The translations under genes and the position numbers were made by a program. DNA of 64,000 bases from Enterobacter cancerogenus (GTDB lineage: Bacteria; Pseudomonadota; Gammaproteobacteria; Enterobacterales; Enterobacteriaceae). The stretch lies in assembly GCF_019047785.1 (NCBI RefSeq), contig NZ_CP077290.1:2728001-2792000 (forward strand). The letters are read 5' to 3'. Positions 32,634-43,398 of the stretch are shown here, piece by piece. The notes beneath the pieces are model-generated. The model ran no database searches and had not been told where the DNA came from. It saw only the letters and a program-made list of their open reading frames with translations. How positions within the stretch are numbered: position 1 is the stretch's first letter; each line of letters starts with the position of its first letter.

Positions 32634-33530
32634 ATGACTCGCATCGTTTGTGTCGGCATTACCGTGCTGGATCGCATCTGGTATCTCGATGATTTGCCGA
32701 AAGAAGGGGGGAAATATGTCGCTCAAAACTATACGGAAGTGGGCGGTGGCCCGGCGGCTACGGCGGCGGTGGCGGCAGCGAAACTCGGGGCAAGCGTGGA
32801 CTTTATTGGCCGGGTGGGTGATGACGATACCGGCAACCGACTGCTCGCGGAGCTGGAGTCCCTGGGGGTGAAGACGCGTTTTACCCGCGTGGTGAAGGGG
32901 GCGCGTTCTTCGCAATCGGCGGTTCTGGTGGATGCGAAAGGGGAGCGGATTATCGCTAACTACCCCAGCCCTGACCTTCCGCCAGACGCGGACTGGCTTG
33001 CGGATATCGATTTTTCACAGTGGGATATGGTGCTGGCGGACGTGCGCTGGCACGACGGCGCAAAGCAGGCGTTCACCCTTGCGCGCCAGCAGGGGGTGCC
33101 AACCCTGCTTGATGCGGATGTCACGCCGCAGGACATTGCTGAGCTGATTGCGCTAAGCGACCATGCGGCCTTTTCCGCACCGGGCCTGCGGCGTTTAGCG
33201 CAGCGGGAGGAGACGGAGGAGGCGCTCAATAAAGCACAAACGCTCACAAACGGTCACGTCTACGTTACGCAGGGCAGTGAAGGGTGCTACTGGCTGGAGA
33301 ACGGACAGCTTTGCCATCAGCCGGGATTCAGCGTGGACGTTGTGGATACCACGGGCGCGGGGGATGTTTTTCACGGTGCGCTGGCGGTCAGCCTGGCGCA
33401 GCGCGCGCCTGCACAGGACGCCGTGCGCTTTGCCAGTGCGGTCGCGGCGCTGAAGTGTACCCGCCCCGGCGGACGTGCGGGGATCCCTGACTGTGATCAA
33501 ACCCGCTCTTTCTTGTCACTTTTTGTATAA
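32634..33530 (+). CDS. yihV: 6-deoxy-6-sulfofructose kinase YihV
   Basis: Phosphorylates sulfofructose at C1 with ATP. The 298-residue PfkB-family protein has the glycine-rich TEVGGGPAATAAVAAAKLG near residues 37-55 and the C-terminal signature DTTGAGDVFHGALAVSLA with the catalytic Asp. The ATG at 32634 is chosen over the TTG at 32628 because AAGGA then sits 6 nt away; this makes the length equal to E. coli YihV. It is transcribed divergently from the rest of the pathway, with csqR following after 34 bp. Confidence 0.95.
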   Translation: MTRIVCVGITVLDRIWYLDDLPKEGGKYVAQNYTEVGGGPAATAAVAAAKLGASVDFIGRVGDDDTGNRLLAELESLGVKTRFTRVVKGARSSQSAVLVDAKGERIIANYPSPDLPPDADWLADIDFSQWDMVLADVRWHDGAKQAFTLARQQGVPTLLDADVTPQDIAELIALSDHAAFSAPGLRRLAQREETEEALNKAQTLTNGHVYVTQGSEGCYWLENGQLCHQPGFSVDVVDTTGAGDVFHGALAVSLAQRAPAQDAVRFASAVAALKCTRPGGRAGIPDCDQTRSFLSLFV

Positions 33531-33564
33531 AATGCTCAATGTGATGGTTTTCAAAGGACAACCC

Positions 33565-34356
33565 ATGAGCCTTACCGAATTGACCGGTAACCCGCGTCAC
33601 GATCGGCTGCTTACGCTTATCGCCGAACGTGGCTATATGAACATCGATGAACTGGCGCAGCTGCTGGATGTCTCGACGCAGACGATACGACGGGATATTC
33701 GTAAGCTGAGCGAGCAGGGGCTGATCACGCGTCATCACGGTGGCGCAGGGCGGGCGTCAAGCGTGGTCAACACGGCCTTTGAACAGCGCGAAGTCTCCCT
33801 GACGGAAGAGAAGCGGGCCATTGCCGAAGCCATAGCCGATTACATTCCCGATGGGTCTACCGTGTTTATCACCATTGGTACAACGGTGGAGCACGTTGCG
33901 CGGGCGTTGTTAAACCATAACCACCTGCGCATCATCACCAACAGCCTGCGGGTGGCGCACATTCTCTACAAAAATCCGCGCTTTGAGGTGATGGTGCCGG
34001 GCGGGACGTTACGCCCGCATAACGGGGGCATCATCGGCGCTGCCGCCACGGCGTTCGTCTCGGGCTTTCGGGCGGATTACCTGGTCACCAGCGTCGGGGC
34101 GATTGAGCAGGACGGTGCGATGATGGAGTTTGATGTCAACGAGGCCAGCGTGGTGAAAACGATGATGGCCCACGCCCGACACATTTTGCTGGCGGCCGAT
34201 CACACCAAGTACCACGCCTCGGCTGCGGTCGAGATTGGCAACGTGGCACAGGCGACGGCGCTCTTCACCGACGAAGGTCCGGGTGCCGCGCTGCAAAACT
34301 ATCTCAAATCCAGCAAAGTCGAGGTGGTGGTCGTTAACGACCACGTGCCGGGTTAA
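33565..34356 (+). CDS. csqR: DeoR-family repressor CsqR (YihW)
   Basis: A DNA-binding regulator of the sulfoquinovose genes, derepressed by pathway sugars. The 263-residue protein has an N-terminal winged helix with the DeoR signature YMNIDELAQLLDVSTQTIRRD, and a C-terminal sugar-phosphate-sensing domain (about 75-240) with DGSTVFITIGTTVEHVA and ITNSLRVAH. The start MSLTELTGNPRH at 33565 has AAAGGA upstream and matches the E. coli start; the frame is open 30 codons further back, inside the end of yihV. Confidence 0.95.
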   Translation: MSLTELTGNPRHDRLLTLIAERGYMNIDELAQLLDVSTQTIRRDIRKLSEQGLITRHHGGAGRASSVVNTAFEQREVSLTEEKRAIAEAIADYIPDGSTVFITIGTTVEHVARALLNHNHLRIITNSLRVAHILYKNPRFEVMVPGGTLRPHNGGIIGAAATAFVSGFRADYLVTSVGAIEQDGAMMEFDVNEASVVKTMMAHARHILLAADHTKYHASAAVEIGNVAQATALFTDEGPGAALQNYLKSSKVEVVVVNDHVPG

Positions 34357-34475
34357 TTCCTTTCACGGCCCGACGGTGTGGTCGGGTTGTGCCTTTCCCG
34401 AAGCTGAATCTGGCGCATAGCCAAACCTTATCTTTCCCGCTACAGTTACTTTTCCACGGCGAAAAGGAGATAAAC

Positions 34476-35075
34476 ATGCTTTATATCTTTGACTTAGGAA
34501 ATGTAATCGTCGATATCGATTTTAATCGAGTGCTGGGCGCATGGAGCGATTTTAGCCGTGTACCGCTGGCGACGATAAAACAGAATTTTAAGATGGGTGA
34601 GACTTTCCATCAGCACGAGCGCGGTGAAATCAGCGACGAAGAGTTCGCTGAGCGTCTCAGCCATGAAATGGATCTGCCGTTAAGCTATGAGCAGTTTTCT
34701 CACGGCTGGCAGGCGGTATTTGTGGCGATCCGCCCGGAAGTGATCGCGATCATGCAAAAACTGCGCGAGCAGGGGCACCGTGTGGTGGTCCTGTCGAACA
34801 CCAACCGCCTGCATACCACATTCTGGCCTGATGAGTACCCTGAGATCCAGACTGCTGCAGACAAAATCTACCTGTCTCAGGAGATGGGCATGCGCAAACC
34901 GGAAGCGCGGATCTATCAGGCCGTGCTGCAATCGGAAGGTTTCACTGCCGCCGATGCGGTCTTTTTCGACGACAATGCCGATAATATAGAAGGCGCTAAC
35001 CAGCTAGGCATCACCTCTATTCTGGTGACCGGAAAAGAGACGATACCGGACTACTTTGCGAAGCAGTTATGCTAA
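34476..35075 (+). CDS. yihX: alpha-D-glucose-1-phosphate phosphatase YihX (HAD family)
   Basis: A cytoplasmic HAD phosphatase that dephosphorylates alpha-glucose 1-phosphate. The 199-residue protein has HAD motif [10 protein letters not shown] at the N-terminus, motif [10 protein letters not shown], motif III Lys in [10 protein letters not shown], and motif [15 protein letters not shown]. The ATG at 34476 has AAGGAG upstream. Its last codons overlap the start of yihY by 7 bp. Confidence 0.95.
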   Translation: MLYIFDLGNVIVDIDFNRVLGAWSDFSRVPLATIKQNFKMGETFHQHERGEISDEEFAERLSHEMDLPLSYEQFSHGWQAVFVAIRPEVIAIMQKLREQGHRVVVLSNTNRLHTTFWPDEYPEIQTAADKIYLSQEMGMRKPEARIYQAVLQSEGFTAADAVFFDDNADNIEGANQLGITSILVTGKETIPDYFAKQLC

Positions 35076-35950
35076 AAACCGTTCATCAAAAAGCCACGCA
35101 CCACACGCGTCCGCTGCGTGCGTGGCTGAAACTCCTCTGGCACCGCATTGATGAGGACAACATGACCACGCTGGCGGGTAATCTCGCCTATGTGTCGTTG
35201 CTTTCGCTCGTGCCGCTGGTGGCCGTTATTTTTGCACTGTTTTCCGCCTTCCCCATGTTTTCGGACGTCAGCCTGCAGCTTCGCCATTTCGTGTTTGCGA
35301 ACTTCATTCCGGCAACGGGCGATGTGATTCAGAACTACATCGAGCAGTTCGTTGCCAACTCCAGCAAAATGACCGCTGTCGGCGCATGCGGGCTGATCGT
35401 CACGGCGCTGCTGCTGATGTACTCCATTGATAGCGCGCTTAACGCGATCTGGCGCAGCAAAAAGGTTCGCCCCAAGGTTTACTCCTTTGCCGTGTACTGG
35501 ATGATTTTGACGCTGGGTCCGCTGCTGGCGGGGGCCAGTCTGGCCATCAGCTCGTATCTCCTTTCACTGCGCTGGGCGAGCGATCTCAACACTGTGATTG
35601 ATAACGTTTTGCGCATCTTCCCGCTGATTTTATCGTGGCTGTCGTTCTGGCTGCTTTACAGTGTCGTTCCTACGACGCGCGTGCCAAACCGCGATGCGGT
35701 TGTTGGGGCGCTGGTGGCGGCTGTGCTCTTTGAATTGGGCAAAAAAGGCTTTGCCCTTTACATCACGATGTTCCCGTCTTACCAGTTGATTTACGGCGTG
35801 CTGGCGGTGATCCCCATTTTGTTTGTCTGGGTTTACTGGACCTGGTGTATCGTCTTGCTAGGCGCCGAAATAACTGTCACTCTCGGGGTCTACCGCGAAC
35901 TCAAACAAGAAGCACTGGCTGAAAAACAACGAGAAGCAGACCAACCATGA
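35069..35950 (+). CDS. yihY: UPF0761 inner-membrane protein YihY
   Basis: A 293-residue membrane protein of the YihY/BrkB family (formerly annotated as ribonuclease BN, now considered wrong). Six or so membrane segments are visible, among them [38 protein letters not shown], and [23 protein letters not shown], the last two quoted around the family's conserved core. The function is unknown. It overlaps yihX by 7 bp and dtd by 4 bp. Confidence 0.94.
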   Translation: MLKTVHQKATHHTRPLRAWLKLLWHRIDEDNMTTLAGNLAYVSLLSLVPLVAVIFALFSAFPMFSDVSLQLRHFVFANFIPATGDVIQNYIEQFVANSSKMTAVGACGLIVTALLLMYSIDSALNAIWRSKKVRPKVYSFAVYWMILTLGPLLAGASLAISSYLLSLRWASDLNTVIDNVLRIFPLILSWLSFWLLYSVVPTTRVPNRDAVVGALVAAVLFELGKKGFALYITMFPSYQLIYGVLAVIPILFVWVYWTWCIVLLGAEITVTLGVYRELKQEALAEKQREADQP

Positions 35951-36384
35951 TTGCATTGATTCAACGCGTAACCCGTGCCAGCGTCACCGTGGAGGGTGAG
36001 GTGACGGGTGAAATTGGCCCGGGACTTTTGGTGTTGTTAGGTGTCGAAAAGGATGACGACGAACAAAAGGCTAATCGCCTGTGCGAGCGCGTGCTGGGCT
36101 ACCGTATCTTCAGCGATGCCGAAGGTAAGATGAACCTGAACGTTCAGCAGGCGGGTGGCAGCGTGCTGGTCGTTTCCCAGTTTACGCTGGCAGCTGATAC
36201 CGAACGCGGCATGCGCCCGGGCTTTTCCAGAGGCGCTGCGCCCGATCGTGCTGAAGCGCTTTATGAATACTTTGTTGAACGTTGTCGCCAACAGGACATG
36301 CATACGCAAACCGGACGATTCGCTGCAGATATGCAGGTCTCGCTGGTGAACGATGGCCCCGTCACCTTCTGGCTGCAGGTATGA
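35947..36384 (+). CDS. dtd: D-aminoacyl-tRNA deacylase
   Basis: Hydrolyses D-amino acids (and Gly on tRNA-Ala) from mis-charged tRNA. The 145-residue protein has the DTD motifs [18 protein letters not shown] (residues about 78-95) and the C-terminal [11 protein letters not shown] with the cross-subunit Gly-cisPro type region. ATGA overlaps link it to yihY in front and to fabY behind. Confidence 0.96.
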   Translation: MIALIQRVTRASVTVEGEVTGEIGPGLLVLLGVEKDDDEQKANRLCERVLGYRIFSDAEGKMNLNVQQAGGSVLVVSQFTLAADTERGMRPGFSRGAAPDRAEALYEYFVERCRQQDMHTQTGRFAADMQVSLVNDGPVTFWLQV

Positions 36385-37370
36385 GCCAGCTGGCGGCGTG
36401 GCCGCGGTTAACAAGAGAGAGTACACCTATGTATCACCTTCGAGTACCGCAAACGGAAGAAGAGTTAGAGGTCTACTACCAGTTCCGCTGGGAAATGCTG
36501 CGCAAGCCGTTACATCAACCGAAAGGTTCAGAGCGCGACGCCTGGGACGCCATGGCGCACCATCAGATGGTGGTCGATGAAGAGGGCAACCTGGTCGCTG
36601 TCGGACGTTTGTATATCAATGCTGATAACGAGGCCTCCATCCGGTTTATGGCGGTGCATCCCTCCGTTCAGGACAAGGGGCTGGGAACGCTGATGGCGAT
36701 GACCCTGGAGTCCGTCGCGCGTCAGGAAGGGGTAAAGCGCGTGACCTGTAGCGCCCGCGAAGACGCCGTGGAGTTCTTCGCCAAGCTCGGTTTTGTTAAT
36801 CAGGGCGAAATCGCCGCGCCGCAAACCACGCCAATCCGCCACTTTCTGATGATCAAACCTATCGCCACCCTGGACGATATTCTGCACCGTGCCGACTGGT
36901 GCGGACAGCTGCAGCAGGCCTGGTATCAGCACATTCCGCTCAGCGAAAAGATGGGCGTGCGTATCCAGCAGTACACCGGACAAAAATTCATCACCACCAT
37001 GCCGGAAACCGGCAACCAGAATCCCCACCACACGCTGTTTGCCGGCAGCTTGTTCTCGCTGGCGACGCTCACCGGCTGGGGGCTGATCTGGCTGATGCTG
37101 CGCGAGCGTCATCTCGGTGGCACCATCATCCTGGCGGATGCCCATATTCGCTACAGCGCCCCTATCAGCGGTAAGCCAGGCGCGGTGGCCGACCTGGGTG
37201 CCCTCGGCGGCGATCTCGACCGCCTGGCGCGAGGCCGCAAGGCGCGCGTGCAGATGCAGGTCGAGCTCTTCGGCGATGATACTCCGGGAGCGGTGTTTGA
37301 AGGGACGTATATCGTTCTGCCCGCCAGGCCCTATGGCGCGTTTGAAGAGGGCGGGAACGAGGAAGAGTAG
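36381..37370 (+). CDS. fabY: FabY-type protein YiiD (acetyltransferase plus thioesterase-like domain)
   Basis: A two-domain protein of 329 residues. The N-terminal part (about 15-160) is a GNAT fold with [19 protein letters not shown] as acetyl-CoA site. The C-terminal part (about 175-310) is a hotdog-like domain with [19 protein letters not shown], the YiiD_C domain. E. coli YiiD is named FabY for a proposed role in starting fatty acid synthesis when FabH is absent. The ATG at 36381 overlaps the dtd TGA and yields [14 protein letters not shown], the same length as in E. coli. Confidence 0.93.
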   Translation: MSQLAAWPRLTRESTPMYHLRVPQTEEELEVYYQFRWEMLRKPLHQPKGSERDAWDAMAHHQMVVDEEGNLVAVGRLYINADNEASIRFMAVHPSVQDKGLGTLMAMTLESVARQEGVKRVTCSAREDAVEFFAKLGFVNQGEIAAPQTTPIRHFLMIKPIATLDDILHRADWCGQLQQAWYQHIPLSEKMGVRIQQYTGQKFITTMPETGNQNPHHTLFAGSLFSLATLTGWGLIWLMLRERHLGGTIILADAHIRYSAPISGKPGAVADLGALGGDLDRLARGRKARVQMQVELFGDDTPGAVFEGTYIVLPARPYGAFEEGGNEEE

Positions 37371-37450
37371 TCTTTTAAAAATTGCTCGTGAATTTCACGA
37401 AATACTCAGGATTGTTCGGGGATCGCTGGAGAGGGTACACCTTATCACCT

Positions 37451-37483
37451 GTAGGCCGGGCAAGCCTGTGCCGCCCGGCGCTA
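37451..37483. repeat. REP unit after fabY
   Basis: GTAGGCCGGGCAAGCCTGTG-CCGCCCGGCGC is a single REP palindrome between the convergent genes fabY and fdhE. The rest of the 123-bp gap shows no gene. Confidence 0.75.
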
Positions 37484-37493
37484 TTACAGCAAA

Positions 37494-38423
37494 CTACTCC
37501 CCTTCGCCCGGGAACAGGAACGGGTTGATAGAGCTACGGGCAAAGCCCTCCTGCTCCATTTTGGCGTCCAGAATCAGCGAGGCGAGATCGTCCGCCACGG
37601 CTTCGACTTTCGGGTCTTTTTCCTGATACAGAATCTTCAGGTAAGTCCCGCAGTCGCCGCAGCTTTCGGCTTTCACCGCCGCGTCTTCGTTTTCCAGCGA
37701 CCAGTAGTTGAGATCGCGGGTCTGCTCGCAGTTGCTGCACTTCACACGCACCACGTGCCACTCGGTTTCACACAGGTTGCAGTGCAGGTAGCGCAGCCCC
37801 TGGGTAGTACCGATCTGCACCATGCTGGTGACCGGCATTGAGCCGCACACCGGGCAGAACTGACGCGCTTCGCCGTATTCGGCGCGGGCTTTGCCTGGGA
37901 TCAGGCTTGCCATTTGTGCCCAGTAGAGCGACAGCGCAGCCCAGATAAACGGCGCTTTGTCGCTGCTGACCTGCGAGAAGTCGGAAGCAAACAGCGCGCT
38001 CGCCATCTCTTCCAGCTCCATGTCAGAGGCTTTTTCCAGATTTTCAATCACCGCCAGCGCGGTGCCGCTCATCTCCGGCTTCAGCTCGGCAATCAGCGAA
38101 TGCAGCAGCCTGTGCCAGTGTTTATCACGCGGCAGCACGTGAATATCCAGCGGCGGTTTGCCTTGCGCATTGGCTTCTTTAATGCGCGCGGTCAGGTCGA
38201 TTTGCAGCGGGTGGTCGTACAGCACCACTTCCTGTGCGTGCGCGATGAGCGCGGCAAAACGCAGAAAATCGCCCAGCGGGTTATTCTCTGCCAGCTCGCG
38301 CAGACGCTCTGCGCGGCGGTTATAGAGGTTCTTGAGTCTGGGGAATAACAACGGCGGAATGTAATCCGCCGTGCGTTTCTCGCTCGAACCCAGCTCATCT
38401 TGCGGGATTATGCGAATACTCAT
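37494..38423 (-). CDS. fdhE: formate dehydrogenase accessory protein FdhE
   Basis: A cytoplasmic iron-binding, rubredoxin-like chaperone needed to assemble the respiratory formate dehydrogenases before Tat export. The 309-residue protein has four CXXC-type pairs in its C-terminal half: CPVCGS, CNLCET, CSNCEQ and CGDCGT. It starts [17 protein letters not shown] and overlaps the fdoI stop by 4 bp, as in the E. coli fdoGHI-fdhE operon. Confidence 0.96.
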   Translation of the reverse strand: MSIRIIPQDELGSSEKRTADYIPPLLFPRLKNLYNRRAERLRELAENNPLGDFLRFAALIAHAQEVVLYDHPLQIDLTARIKEANAQGKPPLDIHVLPRDKHWHRLLHSLIAELKPEMSGTALAVIENLEKASDMELEEMASALFASDFSQVSSDKAPFIWAALSLYWAQMASLIPGKARAEYGEARQFCPVCGSMPVTSMVQIGTTQGLRYLHCNLCETEWHVVRVKCSNCEQTRDLNYWSLENEDAAVKAESCGDCGTYLKILYQEKDPKVEAVADDLASLILDAKMEQEGFARSSINPFLFPGEGE

Positions 38424-39055
38424 TCAGATGACTTTTCCTGTTTCTGGCGGACTTCACGGTACCAGCGCGGGTGATGTTTCTTCGCCCACGTCTTTGTAAC
38501 CCATCCTTCCACCATCGCGGTAATGGTGCCTTTAACCCAAAGGGCGGCGTAAATATGCACCATGATAACCACAATTAACGCCACTGCGGCAAATGAATGC
38601 AGCATCAGCGCGAATCGGATCACCGGGATTGAGAAAGCAGGCGCAAAATACGGACGCCAGATGATCACGCCGCTGACCAGCAACAGGACCAGGAAGATAA
38701 TCGCCGCCCAGAATACGCATTTCTGGCCGAAGTTATAACGCCCGGTGTCACCCACTTCCTCGTTGACGACGATCTTACGAATATTCTTCGCCCAAAAGAT
38801 ATCATCCCGATTGATTAGATTATGGTGCCAGTATCGGAAAAACATGATGATGAACGACGCGAACATGATGACGCCAACAAACGGGTGCAGTATACGCGCC
38901 AGCTGCGGTGTCCCCATGATCTGCATCAGCCAGTTGAAGGACGGGAAGAAGAATCCCAGCCCGCTTATCGCCGCCAGCATGAAGCAGAAGGCGGTGACCC
39001 AGTGGTTGATGCGTTCCGGCGCGGTATAGCGCACGATGGTGTCACGTCTTTTCAT
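38420..39055 (-). CDS. fdoI: formate dehydrogenase O, cytochrome b556 subunit
   Basis: The membrane gamma subunit passes electrons from the periplasmic FdoGH to menaquinone or ubiquinone. The 211-residue protein has four membrane helices with haem-ligand His in [40 protein letters not shown] and [14 protein letters not shown]. It overlaps fdoH by 4 bp and fdhE by 4 bp. Confidence 0.96.
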   Translation of the reverse strand: MKRRDTIVRYTAPERINHWVTAFCFMLAAISGLGFFFPSFNWLMQIMGTPQLARILHPFVGVIMFASFIIMFFRYWHHNLINRDDIFWAKNIRKIVVNEEVGDTGRYNFGQKCVFWAAIIFLVLLLVSGVIIWRPYFAPAFSIPVIRFALMLHSFAAVALIVVIMVHIYAALWVKGTITAMVEGWVTKTWAKKHHPRWYREVRQKQEKSSE

Positions 39056-39954
39056 TTGCGCACCTCGTCTTTCTCTTCATGCAGGTTATCGTCTTCCTCT
39101 TCCGCACGGTTCGGACCAACACCGACGTAGTGGAAGATGCTCGCGGCGAAGGTAGCAGCAAAACCGACCGCTGCCAGCGGTTTCCAGATGCCTTTCCAGA
39201 ACTTCACGGTAGCGCTGATTTCCGGATTCTCCGGCAGGCCGTGATACAGATTCGGCTTGTCGGCGTGGTGCAGTACGTACATGACGTGCGTCCCACCCAC
39301 TCCGGACGGATCGTACAGGCCTGCGTTATCGTAACCACGGGTTTTCAGCTCGCCCACGCGTTCTGCCGCCAGCGTTTTCATATCCTCTTTGGAGCCAAAG
39401 TGGATTGCACCGGTCGGGCAGGTCTTCACGCATGCCGGTTCCTGGCCGACGTTCACGCGGTCAACGCACAGCGTACATTTATAGACGCGGTTGTCTTCCG
39501 GGTTCAGACGCGGCACGTCGAACGGACAGCCCGCAATGCAGTAGCCGCAGCCAATGCACTGCTCGGACTGGAAGTCGACGATGCCGTTAGCATACTGAAT
39601 GATCGCCCCTTCCGACGGGCACGCCTTCAGGCAGCCCGGGTCCGCGCAGTGCATACAGCCGTCTTTGCGGATCAGCCATTCCAGCTTGTCGTTCTGCTCC
39701 ACTTCCGAGAAACGCATCACCGTCCAGGACTTGGCGGTCAGATCTGCCGGGTTATCGTACACCCCGACGTTATGACCCACTTCGTCACGGATGTCGTTCC
39801 ACTCAGAACAGGCCACCTGACAGGCTTTACAGCCGATACAGGTGGTCACGTCGATAAGCTTCGCCACTTCCTGCTGGTGGTCCCGCGCCTGAGGCGCGGG
39901 CGTGAAACTGTTAGTCGCGGAACGACGGATAATGTCTTGAGATTGATAAGCCAT
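39052..39954 (-). CDS. fdoH: formate dehydrogenase O, iron-sulfur subunit
   Basis: The beta subunit carries four [4Fe-4S] clusters. The 300-residue protein has four Cys clusters: [43 protein letters not shown], and [21 protein letters not shown] (quoted in part). A single membrane helix near residues 256-275 ([20 protein letters not shown]) anchors it, followed by an acidic tail. It is Tat-exported bound to FdoG. It follows fdoG after 12 bp. Confidence 0.96.
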   Translation of the reverse strand: MAYQSQDIIRRSATNSFTPAPQARDHQQEVAKLIDVTTCIGCKACQVACSEWNDIRDEVGHNVGVYDNPADLTAKSWTVMRFSEVEQNDKLEWLIRKDGCMHCADPGCLKACPSEGAIIQYANGIVDFQSEQCIGCGYCIAGCPFDVPRLNPEDNRVYKCTLCVDRVNVGQEPACVKTCPTGAIHFGSKEDMKTLAAERVGELKTRGYDNAGLYDPSGVGGTHVMYVLHHADKPNLYHGLPENPEISATVKFWKGIWKPLAAVGFAATFAASIFHYVGVGPNRAEEEDDNLHEEKDEVRK

Positions 39955-39966
39955 AGGTCGTCTCCG

Positions 39967-42900
39967 TTACACCTTTTCCACGTTCACGAGGAAGGCCTTA
40001 AACTCCGGCGTCTGCGTGTTCGCATCACCGACGAACGGCGTCAGGGTGTTCGCAATAAACCCTTTCTTCGCCACGCCCTCGTAACCCCAGTGAATCGGGA
40101 TGCCGATGGTATCCACTTCCTGACCGTGTACGTTCAGCGTGCGAATACGCTTGGTCACCACCGCCTTGGCCTTGATATAGCCGCGGTTGGAGGAGACTTT
40201 CACGGTGTCGCCATGGGTGATGCCGAGCTTGTTCGCCAGCTTTTCGCCGATCTCCACAAACTGCTCCGGCTGCGCAATGGCGTTCAGCAGCGCGTGCTTG
40301 GTCCAGTAGTGGAAGTGCTCGGTCAGACGGTAAGTGGTGCCCACGTACGGGAACTTGTCTTTTTTACCCAGCGCTTCAAAGTCGCCTTTGAAGATACGCG
40401 CGGCCGGGTTAGAGACCACGTTCGGGTGCAGCGGGTTGGTGCCCAGCGGCGTTTCAAACGGCTCGTAGTGTTCCGGGAACGGACCTTCCGCCATCTTATC
40501 GATAGCGAACAGACGCCCCATCCCTTCAGGCTGCATGATAAACGGCCCGACATCGCTGCCTGGTGCTGCGGTGCTGTAGTCCGGAATATCCACGCCACCC
40601 CACTTCGCGCCGTCCCACTTCAGCAACTGACGCTTCGGATCCCACGGATTACCCTGCGGGTCTGCGGAGGCACGGTTATAAAGGATGCGGCGGTTCAGCG
40701 GCCACGACCAGGCCCAGCCCAGCGTATTGCCGAGGCCCGACGGGTCGGCGTTATCGCGGTTGGCCATCTGGTTGCCTTTCGGCGTCCAGCTCCCGGCAAA
40801 GATCCAGCAGCCGCTGGACGTCGTGCCGTCGTCGCGCAGGTGCGCGAAGGTACTGAGCTGATCGCCTTTCTTCGCCAGCACGGCGCCGGTCGCCGGGTCG
40901 ATAACGTCTGCCAGCGCCTTACCGTTGCTCTCCATCGCCACTTCTTCCGGCGACGGGTTCTCCGGCGTCGAGTAGTTCCAGGTCATGTTCAGCACCGGTT
41001 CCGGGTTCGCACCGCCTTCAGCAGCGTACATCTTACGCATACGCAAGAAGATACCGGCCAGGATCTCGCCGTCGTTCATGGCGATGCCCGGGGCGTCCGC
41101 GCCTTTCCAGTGCCACTGCAGCCAGCGTCCGGAGTTGACGATAGAACCGTTCTCTTCCGCAAAGCAGGTAGACGGCAGGCGGAACACTTCGGTCTGGATC
41201 TTCGACGGATCGACGTCGTTCGATTCACCGTGGTTTTGCCAGAAGGTTGACGTCTCGGTGTTGAGCGGGTCAATCGTCACCAGGAATTTCAGCTTCGACA
41301 GCGACTCCACCACCTTGTTTTTGTTCGGGAACGAGGCGACCGGGTTAAAGCCCTGGCATAAGTAGCCGTTGACCTTGCCCTGGTGCATCATCTCGAAGTA
41401 CTGAAGGACGTCGTAGCCTTTGTCCCACTTCGGCAGCCAGTCAAAGCCCCAGCTGTTTTCCGCCGTCGCTTTATCGCCGAAGAACGCCTTCATCATCGAG
41501 ACGAAGAACTTCGGATAGTTGCCCCAGTAGTTCACCTGTCCTTCGAGCAGCGGTTTTGGCGTGCTGGCCGTCAGGTAGGTTTGCAGGTCCGTCTGTTTTT
41601 CGCTTGGCAGGTTCATATAACCGGTCAGGCTCTGCGACAGCAGGCCGAGGTCGGTCAGGCCCTGAATGTTGGAGTGACCGCGCAGGGCGTTCACGCCGCC
41701 GCCTGCCATCCCCATATTGCCGAGCAGGAGCTGAACCATCGCCATGGTACGGATGTTCTGCGCGCCGATGGAGTGCTGCGTCCAGCCGAGTGCGTACAGG
41801 AACGACGCGGTTTTGTCTTTCGCGCTGGTTTCGGCAATCAGCTCACACACCTTCAGGAAGTCCGCTTTCGGCGTTCCGCAGATGTTTTCGACCACCTCTG
41901 GCGTATAGCGGGAGACGTGCTCTTTCAGCAGGTTCCACACGCAGCGCGGGTGCTGCAGGGTCTTATCGCGCTTGGCAAAGCCGTTCTCATCCAGCTCGTA
42001 GTTCCAGCTGGTTTTGTCGTATTTGCGTTTTTCGGCGTCATAACCGCTGAACAGGCCATCTTCGAAGTGGTAATCCTCACGCACGATCAGGCTGGCGTTG
42101 GTATAGGCTTCGGTGTACTCGCGGTTATATTTTTCGTTGGTCATCAGGTACAGCAATACGCCTGACAGGAAAGTGATGTCAGTACCTGAACGAATAGGGG
42201 TGTAGAAATCCGCCACTGACGCTGTACGCGTAAAGCGGGGATCGATCACAATCAATTTCGCGCCGTTATGGATTTTGGCTTCCATCGCCCAGCGGAACCC
42301 GACAGGGTGCGCTTCAGCGGCGTTACCGCCCATCACCACGACAAGGTTGGCGTTCTTGATGTCGACCCAGTGGTTGGTCATCGCACCGCGACCAAATGTT
42401 GGAGCAAGACTTGCTACCGTTGGTCCGTGTCAGACACGCGCCTGGTTGTCGACCGCGAGCATACCGAGTGCACGCGTGAATTTCTGGGTTAAATAGCCGG
42501 TTTCGTTGCTGGAAGCAGACGCGCACAGCATACCGGTAGAGAGCCAGCGGTTAACCGTTACGCCCTCGGCGTTCTGAGGAATAAAGTTGGCATCGCGATC
42601 TTCTTTCATCAGTTTTGCGATGCGGTCAAACGCCTCTTCCCAGCTGATTTGCTGCCATTTGTCGGAGCCGGGCGCGCGATATTCTGGGTACTTGAGGCGG
42701 CTTTCTGAATGGATAAAGTCCACCAGACCGGCCCCTTTCGGGCATAACGCACCACGGTTGACCGGGTGATCCGGGTCGCCTTCGATGTGGAAGATAGATG
42801 CTTTGGCGTTTTTTGCACCGTCGCCGAGGCTATACATCAACAGCCCACAGCCGACGGAGCAATACGTGCAGGTGTTACGGGTTTCGCGGGTGCGCAGCAG

Positions 42901-43017
42901 TTTGTACTGCCGTGTTTCCGCCAGCGCTACGCCCGGGGCAAAGCCCAGCGCCGCTGCCGTAGTGCCTGCCATACCGCCAGCGCAGATCTTAAAGAACTGC
43001 CTTCTGCTGACCTGCAT
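39967..43017 (-). CDS. fdoG: formate dehydrogenase O, selenocysteine catalytic subunit
   Basis: The periplasmic alpha subunit oxidises formate at a bis-MGD molybdenum centre. The gene is one frame of 1,016 residues broken by an in-frame TGA at 42430-42432, codon 196, read as selenocysteine (context NQARV-Sec-HGPTV). An automatic call would split it at this point. The Tat signal is SRRQFFK with cleavage near residue 33. Cys50, Cys53, Cys57 and Cys92 bind the [4Fe-4S] cluster. The length and Sec position equal E. coli FdoG. AAGGAGTGAC precedes the ATG. Confidence 0.97.
42401..42418 (-). promoter_or_regulatory. SECIS hairpin of fdoG
   Basis: As RNA, GGUAGCAAGUCUUGCUCC folds into a stem GG-AGCAA / UUGCU-CC with a bulged U and the loop GUC. 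It starts 11 nt after the UGA, the distance SelB needs in E. coli. Confidence 0.88.
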
Positions 43018-43398
43018 GGGTCACTCCTTCGTTAATTTCGACATTGCTTTATTGTTTTGCTTTGCGGTCAAAAAATCGCCGCAAAGGTGAAAATTTGCGT
43101 TAATCCCGCAGTTCCACGAGGGATATCGTCAGAATACCACAATGTCGGTAAGCCTGTTTCATTAGCGTTAAAACAAAGTGAGCGTATTATCACTACATTG
43201 ATTATAAATTGTGATATATGTCACAGGACACCCGATTTATGTTAAAGAGGTGTAGCCGCGCCTGCATTGCGCCTCTCCCTAATGAGTAGGTAAACTGACG
43301 GGCAATGGGTGATGAAAAGTTGATCCATACTATGCGTAAGGCCTGCCGTTTGTGATGCAATAGCAGGCTCACTTCTGTGGTTGTTCAGGAATACCGTT
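43018..43398. other. divergent control region between fdoG and fdhD
   Basis: This 381-bp gap has no supported gene. It holds a consensus CRP site (43210-43225), an AT-rich part (43150-43220), and the fdhD ribosome site AGGA at 43387-43390. Confidence 0.8.
43210..43225. promoter_or_regulatory. CRP site between fdoG and fdhD
   Basis: TGTGATATATGTCACA has both half-sites, TGTGA and TCACA, with 6 bp between, an exact match to the core CRP consensus. It is 174 bp before the fdhD GTG and 185 bp before the fdoG ATG, so it could act on either gene. Confidence 0.85.

Noticed and set aside
33513..33531. Promoter TTGTCA / TATAAA before csqR
   Set aside because: The spacer is only 7 bp, so the two hexamers cannot form one sigma-70 promoter.
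42382..42429. fdoG as two separate genes or a pseudogene split at 42430
   Set aside because: The TGA is at codon 196, where respiratory formate dehydrogenases have selenocysteine, and a SECIS hairpin follows; the total length is normal.
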